Source of the DNA: Bacteroidales bacterium
Lineage (GTDB): Bacteria; Bacteroidota; Bacteroidia; Bacteroidales; JAADGE01
Direction of reading: 5' to 3'
DNA length: 5,184 bases
Assembly: GCA_029934265.1 (NCBI GenBank)
Contig: JAOZMN010000131.1
Span: forward strand, 2,589 to 7,772
Shown here: in pieces, positions 1 to 5,159 of the stretch
Layout: each line of letters opens with the position of its first letter
Numbering within the stretch: position 1 is the stretch's first letter
Notes under the pieces: model-generated
What the model was told of the DNA's origin: nothing
Seen by the model: only the letters and a program-made list of their open reading frames with translations
Databases searched by the model: none
Translations under genes and position numbers: made by a program

Positions 1-162
1 GAATTAGATATTTGGAAATATGCCGGTGAAAGCTCACGATTTCAAGAAAAGATAACAACGGAATTAAACACAGATGCAAACGGTTTTAAATCATTCTTGG
101 AAACAGCAATCGACAGTAACGGAATTACAATTTATCAATATTTAATGACAGAAATTAATTAA
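1..162 (+). CDS. C-terminal end of an unknown protein (5' truncated by window edge)
   Basis: The first reading frame is open from base 1 to a TAA at 160-162 and gives the last 53 residues of a protein whose start lies outside the window. The visible part is mixed polar and hydrophobic, with segments such as ELDIWKYAGESSRFQ and ITIYQYLMTEIN. It has no obvious membrane span or catalytic motif, and I do not recognise the family. Its stop is followed by one base and then the ATG of the next gene, so the two are almost certainly translationally coupled members of one operon. Codon use (AAA, GAA, TTA, ATT rich) matches the downstream + strand genes. No function is assigned. Confidence 0.6.
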   Translation, partial: ELDIWKYAGESSRFQEKITTELNTDANGFKSFLETAIDSNGITIYQYLMTEIN

Positions 163-163
163 A

Positions 164-868
164 ATGGAAATACCCGATAACTTCACCACACTTGTAACTC
201 TTTTGACAGGAGCCGTGAGTTTTATTTTACAAAAAGCAATAAGAGATAAGTCATTTAGAGACAATTTACTAAAAGGAATAAAAAAATTGTTCAGAATGTT
301 TAAAGGTACGGAACTGCTGTCACATTACATTTTTGATACTGCAAAATTGTACATACAATTATCAAAGAATATAAAATTTACAGATAATTGCGAACGTAAA
401 AGTTTATTTTTTGAAGCCCTGTTTTTATCGAATATAAATGCGACTATTTCTGTAATTCAAGAATGGTTAAACGATAATTTCAAAAACATAAATAAATTTA
501 ATGCAGTTAGTTTGCAGACTGAATTTTTAAGCATCTTAAAAAAAATTGAAACCGAAAACAAAAAATTAATATCTGAAAGTTTTTTTAAGATATTAGAAAA
601 TCGTTTTGAAGCCGATAAGACTTTTAATATAATTTATTACGGAAGCGACAATGAAAATGATATTGGTTTTAAAACTTACATAGACAATAACAGCACACAT
701 TTATTAAATTACATTAAAAATTTACCGATTTATTTTTCACTTTCAAACACGCAACTTGTTACTTCTTTTTTGAATGAGTTGGAAGCAATTTTAAGAGCAT
801 CGGTTGTTGATGCCAAAGAAGTATTTGAAAGAAAAAACGGACGACTTTGTAAAGATGAAATTAAATAA
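164..868 (+). CDS. Hypothetical protein with N-terminal hydrophobic segment
   Basis: This encodes 234 residues, and I do not recognise the family. Residues about 9-22 (TLVTLLTGAVSFIL) form a hydrophobic stretch long enough for one membrane segment or signal anchor. A basic, amphipathic region follows at about 24-48 (KAIRD...KGIKKLFRMFKG), which would favour staying on the cytoplasmic side. The rest is predicted mostly helical, rich in Leu, Ile, Asn, Lys and Phe, and has no recognisable catalytic motif. The ATG lies one base after the preceding stop, and 8 bases separate its own stop from the next ATG, so it belongs to the envelope-oriented operon ending with the transglycosylase. A holin-like or membrane-anchored virion or transfer protein would fit that context, but this is inferred from neighbours only. 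There is no Shine-Dalgarno sequence; the start was chosen because it is the first ATG after the upstream stop and is tightly coupled to it. Confidence 0.75.
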   Translation: MEIPDNFTTLVTLLTGAVSFILQKAIRDKSFRDNLLKGIKKLFRMFKGTELLSHYIFDTAKLYIQLSKNIKFTDNCERKSLFFEALFLSNINATISVIQEWLNDNFKNINKFNAVSLQTEFLSILKKIETENKKLISESFFKILENRFEADKTFNIIYYGSDNENDIGFKTYIDNNSTHLLNYIKNLPIYFSLSNTQLVTSFLNELEAILRASVVDAKEVFERKNGRLCKDEIK

Positions 869-876
869 AAATTATT

Positions 877-1197
877 ATGCAAAAACAATTACCTACATTA
901 AAAGACTTCAATTCAAAAGGTGAAGTTTACAGTATTCAAGCAAATGATTTGCCGGAATACATACAAACCGTAAAAAAAGCCGGTAAAGATTATGCACTAA
1001 GCATTTATGCAAACCCGATATTTTTAAACGGTAAACCTATGAAAATATCAAGCGAAAACGCTAATCGTATTAATCAATTAGACGGTCTGAAAGAATGGGT
1101 AAAAGACCATAAAAAACCGCTTGCAATAGGTGGAACTCTTACAGTTCTCGGTCTTGGTGTCGGAGCTTATTTTTTATTCAAACCCAAAAAAAACTAA
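877..1197 (+). CDS. Small tail-anchored membrane protein, unknown function
   Basis: This encodes 106 residues. The first ~75 are soluble and moderately charged, with no signal peptide. Residues about 81-101 (from PLAIGG to AYFLF) form a glycine-rich transmembrane helix flanked by lysines: KDHKK before it and a KPKKN tail after it. The shape is that of a C-tail-anchored protein with a single span. The preceding stop is 8 bases away and the transglycosylase start is 25 bases downstream, so all three are probably cotranscribed. The Gly-rich C-terminal helix with basic ends resembles the C-terminal anchor of the neighbouring transglycosylase, suggesting both are targeted to the same membrane or membrane-containing particle. 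Small single-span proteins of this kind are common in phage and conjugative-element envelope modules. I do not recognise the family, and the start is supported by tight spacing rather than by a ribosome binding site. Confidence 0.8.
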   Translation: MQKQLPTLKDFNSKGEVYSIQANDLPEYIQTVKKAGKDYALSIYANPIFLNGKPMKISSENANRINQLDGLKEWVKDHKKPLAIGGTLTVLGLGVGAYFLFKPKKN

Positions 1198-1222
1198 TTA
1201 TTTTTTATTAATACTTTTTTAA

Positions 1223-2026
1223 ATGAAAAAATTTATTTTTCTCCTTATGATCCTGTTTTCGATAACGGTTGCAGCAAACGCAAATTTTTCGAGTAAAAAC
1301 ATTGTCAATTATGACGACATTGGTTTTTATCAAGTACTGAGCAATCAAAATTTATCAATTATTAATCCTTTACAAACTGCAAGCAAAATGCTTTTATTTG
1401 AAAATAAAATCCCGCAAAACAGAACTTTATTTGTAAATAAAGTAAAGCAAATTGCCCGAAAAATCGGAACAAAACCCGATTATCTTATGGCGGTTATGTA
1501 TCACGAAAGTGCAAGAACTTTTAGTCCGAGTATTACAAATCCTCACAGTGGAGCTGTCGGACTTATACAATTTATGCCTGATACTGCAACTGACCTTAAT
1601 ACTACGCTGTATAAGCTGAAAAAGATGAGTAATTTAACTCAACTGAATTATGTGGAAAAATATTATTTGATGTGGAAAAAAAGAGGTGCAACTTTCGACA
1701 AGCCGTATAAATTATTTCTGACAACATTTTACCCGGCATCACTTACAAAAGGTTGGGTAAATAACAAAAATTATATTTTCGGCAAAGAAAAAAGCGATAA
1801 TCGGGCAAGACAGATTGCAAAACAAAATAGCGGTTTCGACCTTGATAAAGACGGTTATATATCAGTAAAAGACTATGAAAAATATCATAATAATTTATTT
1901 CTGAAATACGGTTTAAAAGTCAAAAAAAATATTGTTCCTGTTCTTGCAGGTGTAGGAATTGCCGGCGGAGTTATATGGTACGGAATATACAAATATCGGA
2001 AAGAAGCAAAAAAATATAAGTCATAA
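1223..2026 (+). CDS. Membrane-anchored lytic transglycosylase (SLT/lysozyme-like fold)
   Basis: This 267-residue protein is predicted to cleave peptidoglycan glycan strands from the periplasmic side. Residues 1-20 are a clear signal peptide: a KK start, a FIFLLMILFSITV core and a cleavage-like ANA. The catalytic domain spans about 70-180. It has the hallmark MYHESA motif, with E95 as the likely catalytic acid, followed by NPHSGAVGLIQFMP at 106-119, which is the classical SLT signature (E-S, then G-A-x-G-L-x-Q-x-M-P). Residues 206-217 (DLDKDGYISVKD) match an EF-hand or dockerin-type calcium loop, with Asp at position 12 instead of the usual Glu. A C-terminal helix at about 237-257 (IVPVLAGVG...) with a basic tail should anchor it in the inner membrane. 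The family is certain; the role is inferred. It could open the wall for phage DNA entry or release, or for a conjugation channel (VirB1-like). It ends the upstream operon, and a strong terminator follows. Confidence 0.92.
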   Translation: MKKFIFLLMILFSITVAANANFSSKNIVNYDDIGFYQVLSNQNLSIINPLQTASKMLLFENKIPQNRTLFVNKVKQIARKIGTKPDYLMAVMYHESARTFSPSITNPHSGAVGLIQFMPDTATDLNTTLYKLKKMSNLTQLNYVEKYYLMWKKRGATFDKPYKLFLTTFYPASLTKGWVNNKNYIFGKEKSDNRARQIAKQNSGFDLDKDGYISVKDYEKYHNNLFLKYGLKVKKNIVPVLAGVGIAGGVIWYGIYKYRKEAKKYKS

Positions 2027-2041
2027 AAAATACCATGTTTT

Positions 2042-2134
2042 GAGAAGTGATATAAATTATAAGGGCAGGTTTTGTAAACCTGACGTGCAAACGGAAGCCT
2101 GAAAAAGTAATAATTTATTCACTTCTCTTTTTTT
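2042..2134 (+). terminator. Branched stem structure with terminal T-run (terminator or small structured RNA)
   Basis: The left arm at 2042-2060 pairs with the right arm at 2110-2127: nine base pairs (GAGAAGTGA with TCACTTCTC), one bulged T at 2051, then nine more (ATAAATTAT with ATAATTTAT). Seven T follow at 2128-2134, the hallmark of intrinsic termination on the + strand. The 49-nt interior is not empty. It holds a second perfect hairpin, CAGGTTT (2066-2072) with AAACCTG (2076-2082), around a 3-nt loop. A further CCTG at 2098-2101 could compete for CAGG. It sits 15 bases after the transglycosylase stop and 31 bases before the parB-like start. The simplest reading is a terminator for the upstream operon. 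The large interior is more than a simple terminator needs, so a stable 3'-end RNA, an attenuator or a DNA site is possible. Confidence 0.75.
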
Positions 2135-2165
2135 ATTAGATTAAAAACTTGAAAAACTAAAAATA

Positions 2166-2783
2166 ATGTCCGAAGATGTAAAATTAAGACTTTTAAAAGC
2201 AGAAGCAAAAGCGGAAGTAAAGTTATTGCGTTTAAAACTTAATAAAACAAATAAAAAAACGAAGCAGGTAAAAAGACAAAGCTCTAAAAAAGCAATTATA
2301 TCCGATATGGATATAAAAAATATTTTTACTGATGAAAAACGTTTTCAAAACCGTAAAAATGCTTTTTCCGAAGATTCAGTAAATCGGATTATTAAAGCAG
2401 TTGAAACCGGTACTTTTGACTGGACAAAATTTGACCCGATTACAGTTTGGCGAGATAGTAAAAAACAACGTTTTTACGTTCTTTCCGGACATTCCCGACT
2501 TGCAGCTTTTAAAAAACTTTCCAAACAACATAGTGATTTTTACGAAATTCCGGTAAAAATATTTAAAGGTACAGAGGGGCAAGCAATAGAACTGGCACGT
2601 ACAAGTAATACCCTCGCGACAAAAGAAACTGATGTGGAACGTTCTTTCTACTGGCAAAACAGACGTAAAAGATGTGATGTTTTAAAAGGCTTGGGAGCTA
2701 CAAATAATTGTCATAAAAACCTTGAAATAGAACTTAAAGAAGCAGAAGGAAAAAACGCAAACTATATCATATTTTTGATATAA
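2166..2783 (+). CDS. ParB/Srx-fold domain protein, probably C-terminally truncated or frameshifted
   Basis: This encodes 205 residues. Residues 1-40 form a charged, leucine-spaced, coiled-coil-like and lysine-rich leader. The ParB N-terminal-like domain covers about 45-155. It includes DPITVW (90-95) and the diagnostic SGHSRLAAF at 107-115, a variant of the ParB box II (GxHRxxAA-type) that binds nucleotide in ParB/Srx proteins. It also includes the family-like EIPVKIF...QAIELARTSNTLATKETDVE. In true ParB this fold is a CTPase clamp; relatives in mobile elements include nucleases and regulators of unknown role. There is no clear ParB helix-turn-helix or dimerisation domain, so partition activity should not be assumed. 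The frame ends abruptly in YIIFLI, just after an A AAA AAC heptamer, while the -1 frame remains open for about 38 more codons. A true C-terminal end, a mutation and programmed frameshifting are all possible. The gene sits alone between two inverted-repeat elements. Confidence 0.8.
   Translation: MSEDVKLRLLKAEAKAEVKLLRLKLNKTNKKTKQVKRQSSKKAIISDMDIKNIFTDEKRFQNRKNAFSEDSVNRIIKAVETGTFDWTKFDPITVWRDSKKQRFYVLSGHSRLAAFKKLSKQHSDFYEIPVKIFKGTEGQAIELARTSNTLATKETDVERSFYWQNRRKRCDVLKGLGATNNCHKNLEIELKEAEGKNANYIIFLI
2750..2782 (+). promoter_or_regulatory. Possible -1 ribosomal frameshift signal at the end of the parB-like gene
   Basis: The heptamer A AAA AAC lies at 2750-2756 in exactly the X XXY YYZ phase of the parB-like frame, which reads GGA AAA AAC there. 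After a 6-nt spacer, TATATCA (2763-2769) can pair with TGATATA (2776-2782) across a 6-nt loop, and the zero-frame TAA at 2781-2783 overlaps the right arm. Order and spacing match known -1 frameshift cassettes. Against this, the stem has only one G-C pair, and A-runs are frequent in this AT-rich DNA, so it may be coincidence. Confidence 0.3.
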
Positions 2784-2872
2784 CAAGTATTCACGGAAAG
2801 TATAGAAGACAACTAATTAATTGGGATAAAAAAGGCTTGCGGTTATATAAAAAAAGAAACTTCAATCTTTAA
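2756..2872 (+). other. Open -1 frame continuation of the parB-like gene (possible 3' extension)
   Basis: In the -1 frame the sequence reads without stops from 2738 to the TAA at 2870-2872. Joined at the heptamer, it would replace the last ten residues by 38 codons encoding a basic tail, including RKLYHIFDITSIHGKYRRQ, then LINWDKKGLRLYKK, and ending RNFNL. The composition is protein-like and Arg/Lys-rich, plausible for a nucleic-acid-binding tail, but 38 open codons can occur by chance. It ends inside the left arm of the downstream inverted repeat. It has no start codon of its own in a sensible position, so it is only meaningful as an extension through a frameshift (programmed, or by mutation). 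Confidence 0.3.
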
Positions 2873-2930
2873 ACGTCCCCTCAGCCGACTTTTACATTGT
2901 CATGCAGTTATCTTAAAAATTGAAGTTTCT
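2849..2930 (-). repeat. Second long inverted repeat with 40-nt interior; terminator-like on the - strand
   Basis: AGAAACTTCAATCTTTAA at 2855-2872 pairs with TTAAAAATTGAAGTTTCT at 2913-2930, 17 of 18 positions, enclosing 40 nt (2873-2912). On the + strand no T-run follows. Read on the - strand, the stem is followed directly by seven T (2855-2849, sharing one stem base), giving the same GTTTCTTTTTTT layout as a terminator. No - strand gene inside the window reads into it. It occupies most of the 186-base gap between the parB-like and RadA-like genes. It could be a - strand terminator, the 3' end of a small antisense RNA, or a DNA site for an element-encoded protein. The interior is locally richer in G and C (CGTCCCCTCAGCCGAC), unlike the surrounding DNA. 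Confidence 0.6.
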
Positions 2931-2969
2931 ACAAAAATAAAACATTAATTTATAAAAATCAAATTTATC

Positions 2970-4268
2970 ATGAAAAAAATTACTTACAAAAACATTCTAA
3001 CAGAGTATCCAAAAATTAATCAAAGCGTTTTACCCGCTCGACTAAAAAAGAAAGAATTTGCCGATATAAAAGATTGGTACGATTTATACGGACAAGGTGG
3101 CGACAAAGTAGATAAAGTTATTGATACCTTTATAGAGCAACTTAACGAGGTTCAAAAAGAAGTACAAAACTTTTTTGTACGTTCCGGTAAATCAAAAAAA
3201 ACACAGGAAAAACCAACAGCAAAACCGAAAACTAAAAGTACAAGCAAAAAAAAAGCTGAAACTTCAAAACCAAAATCGGCTCCGGAAAAAAAATCAAATA
3301 AAAAAAGAAACAGTAAAAAATCCGAAACAAAAAAAACGTGTTCGACCGGTAAAATTTGCTACAAAACTATACCGGTTTGGTTAAATTCAATACGTGCTTT
3401 TTTGCGTATGGCAAACCAAAAACGCACTATGAAATATTTAAGAAATTTTACAGCTCAAATGCAAGAAGATTTTAAAGCACGTCCCGGACAGCGAACCCCG
3501 AATGTAACGCAACTCAAATATATTCAGATGCTTTTAATACATTTGATTAACAACAACTTGAATAAAGATAATAAAGAGAGTGTAAAAGTTGGTATATCGG
3601 CAAAAAAATTAAAATCGCTCAAAGAACTTTCTGCAAAATATACCGTGAAAAAAGTCATAAAAAAGAAAACTCCGGCAAAAAAGATGATTGCAAAAGGTCT
3701 TAGCGGTCTTGGTTCAGTTGTCAGCTCCGAAAACCTTGCAAATATGAAATTTGAGACATTAAATTTTAAAGGGCAATGGAAAAGACTTATCGGCAACCCG
3801 ACCGCAGTATTTCATATAATGATTTACGGTATGCCGGGTGAAGGAAAATCGACACTTGCAGTAAATCTTGCGAAATATCTTGCAGAACACCACGGACTAA
3901 AAATATTGTTCCTTGCCAAAGAAGAAGGAATAAGCGGAACTACAAAAGAGAAATTTAAACGCTTAAATGCAGTTCATAAAAATATTTACATTGCCGATAA
4001 AATGCCGTCCGACCTGCGGTTTTTCGATGTGCTTATTATCGACAGCGTAAACGAAATGAACATGACACCGGACGACATCAGGAACATACAAGCAAAATAT
4101 CCGAAACTTTCGACCGTGCAAATTTTCAAAGCAACAAAAGAGGGTAAATTTTTGGGACAGTCGGATTTTGCACACTTGGTACAAGCTGAAATTATTTGTG
4201 CTAATGGATTTGCACAGGCTGGAAAAAATAGGTTTGGAGGAAATCAAGAAGTGAAAATTGATTTTTAA
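2970..4268 (+). CDS. RadA-like recombination ATPase with lysine-rich N-terminal half
   Basis: This encodes 432 residues. The C-terminal domain (about 265-432) is a RecA-type ATPase. Walker A is GMPGEGKST (287-295) and Walker B is DVLIIDSV (353-360). LFLAKEEG (313-320) corresponds to the RadA SGEES segment. KATKEGKFLGQSDFAHLVQAE (387-407) corresponds to the RadA VTKEG..AGP..LEH segment. KNRFG at 419-423 is the RadA signature. RadA/Sms is a DnaB-like motor that drives branch migration with RecA. This protein differs in architecture: there is no N-terminal C4 zinc finger (only C124 and C130 are present), and it ends right after KNRFG without the Lon-like domain. Instead there is a ~70-residue N-terminal region, a disordered, histone-H1-like stretch at 74-123 that is about 40% lysine, a helical middle domain (~131-200), and another Lys-rich linker at 226-242. 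A role in DNA recombination, replication or packaging is inferred. The start is the first ATG after the inverted-repeat gap; no Shine-Dalgarno motif is present. Confidence 0.85.
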   Translation: MKKITYKNILTEYPKINQSVLPARLKKKEFADIKDWYDLYGQGGDKVDKVIDTFIEQLNEVQKEVQNFFVRSGKSKKTQEKPTAKPKTKSTSKKKAETSKPKSAPEKKSNKKRNSKKSETKKTCSTGKICYKTIPVWLNSIRAFLRMANQKRTMKYLRNFTAQMQEDFKARPGQRTPNVTQLKYIQMLLIHLINNNLNKDNKESVKVGISAKKLKSLKELSAKYTVKKVIKKKTPAKKMIAKGLSGLGSVVSSENLANMKFETLNFKGQWKRLIGNPTAVFHIMIYGMPGEGKSTLAVNLAKYLAEHHGLKILFLAKEEGISGTTKEKFKRLNAVHKNIYIADKMPSDLRFFDVLIIDSVNEMNMTPDDIRNIQAKYPKLSTVQIFKATKEGKFLGQSDFAHLVQAEIICANGFAQAGKNRFGGNQEVKIDF

Positions 4269-4290
4269 ATATATCTTTATTATAGTAACA

Positions 4291-4330
4291 AAAAAAGCAG
4301 ATAATTTTACATTATCTGCTTTTTTGTTTT
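4291..4330. terminator. Perfect bidirectional intrinsic terminator
   Basis: AAAAAAGCAGATAAT (4291-4305) and ATTATCTGCTTTTTT (4311-4325) form a perfect 15-bp hairpin around the 5-nt loop TTTAC. The T-run on the right serves + strand transcripts of the RadA-like gene, whose stop is 22 bases upstream. The A-run on the left serves - strand transcripts of the convergent dinD-like gene, whose stop is about 21 bases to the right. It sits between two convergent genes, exactly where a shared terminator is expected. Confidence 0.92.
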
Positions 4331-4346
4331 TGCTGTTATTAAAACA

Positions 4347-5159
4347 CTATTTCTTCTTATCAATCTTTTTTAACTCACGATTTGTTTTTTTGAGTTCCTT
4401 TTTTACAGTTCTAATGTCTTCTTTTTTAGGTAAAAGCTCTGGAACTGTTCCACTTATTTTTTTCATTGTTTGCCTAACTTGTTTGCCTACTTCGTTATGT
4501 GCTTTCTCTAAGTTCTTCTGACCTTTAATATTTTTATTTTTTATTCTTTCATTTGTTTGGGTTATACGAAACAAATTAGCTGCAAGTTCTGTACTATCCA
4601 TAAAATCAAGTGGACTTCTTTTTCCGTCTATATTTCTAACTTCTCTTAATTTACCAATATTCATATTATACATACCCCTGTATCCTGCATTTTGAAATAA
4701 ACCATACTGTGTTCCTCCACTTTGCTTAAAAGTACCTGATATACTGGTTTCATGTACTGAAATTTCTCCCCTTACATTTACTCTTTCTATTTTTTTACTT
4801 TCATTAAAATAATCTTGAACAGCTCCAGCTAAGGATACAAAATATGCTTGTGCAATTGAAACTTCTTCTTTTTTTACATCTGCATTCATTACAACAAGGT
4901 AACAAGCAAACCGAGACAAACGATAATCATTACATTTGGTATCTTCTCTATATTGAAAAATAATATTCTCTAAAGTATTTACTTGTAGATTTGTTAATAC
5001 AGTAGTCGCTTTATTAATTGCATTTTGTAAACTTTTTAAATTACTATAACCCAACCATTCTACTAAATCACTTGCCCACCAATAAGTAAAACCATTTTCA
5101 ATACTACCATTTTCAAAAACGGTACTGTTAAAACCATCAAATAATGTAAGTTCTGCCAT
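4347..5159 (-). CDS. dinD: DinD / BRO-N family protein (DNA-damage-inducible protein D-like)
   Basis: This encodes 270 residues, close to the ~274 of E. coli DinD, so it appears full length. The N-terminal BRO-N-type domain (about 1-115) contains WWASDLVEWLGYSN (27-40) and LSRFACYLVVMNADVKK (81-97), which parallels the LSRYACYLVVQNGD..K of DinD. The C-terminal half keeps the strongest family marks: LFQNAGYRGMY (154-164), DSTELAANLFRITQT (188-202), HNEVGKQVRQT (221-231) and GTVPELLP (237-244). It ends in a Lys-rich helical tail. E. coli DinD is SOS-induced and inhibits RecA-mediated strand exchange; BRO-N proteins are common cargo in phages and other mobile DNA. The gene is convergent with the RadA-like gene and shares its terminator. 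Only 25 bases upstream of the start are visible, and they show no LexA-type palindrome, so SOS control cannot be judged. Family membership is confident; the RecA-modulating role here is inferred. Confidence 0.9.
   Translation of the reverse strand: MAELTLFDGFNSTVFENGSIENGFTYWWASDLVEWLGYSNLKSLQNAINKATTVLTNLQVNTLENIIFQYREDTKCNDYRLSRFACYLVVMNADVKKEEVSIAQAYFVSLAGAVQDYFNESKKIERVNVRGEISVHETSISGTFKQSGGTQYGLFQNAGYRGMYNMNIGKLREVRNIDGKRSPLDFMDSTELAANLFRITQTNERIKNKNIKGQKNLEKAHNEVGKQVRQTMKKISGTVPELLPKKEDIRTVKKELKKTNRELKKIDKKK

Noticed and set aside
2042..2134. Retron-type ncRNA
   Set aside because: No reverse transcriptase gene is present, and the structure ends in a T-run as in a terminator rather than showing paired msr-msd ends with a priming G.
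2376..2657. Open antisense frame of 93 codons on the - strand inside the parB-like gene
   Set aside because: It lies opposite a well-supported ParB-fold gene, has an erratic Cys/Phe-rich composition and no family motifs, so it is a shadow frame.
2855..2930. Integron attC site or a miniature transposon
   Set aside because: No attC core motifs (GTTRRRY / RYYYAAC) frame the repeat, and no target-site duplication is visible at the outer ends.
3175..3384. Overlapping + frame of 69 codons rich in Lys and Gln within the RadA-like gene
   Set aside because: It is the +1 reading of the A-rich lysine codons; composition is forced by the A-tracts and it has no independent context.
3524..3796. Antisense frame of 90 codons with Phe-rich hydrophobic content
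   Set aside because: Complement of Lys/Leu-rich coding; the apparent membrane-like character is a by-product of TTT codons opposite AAA.
3963..4247. Antisense frame of 94 codons across the RadA ATPase domain
   Set aside because: The + strand here encodes Walker B and KNRFG motifs; the antisense frame has no recognisable features.
4258..4521. + strand frame of 87 codons resembling a hydrophobic protein
   Set aside because: It runs through the terminator and the antisense of the Lys-rich end of dinD, so its Phe/Leu richness is an artefact.
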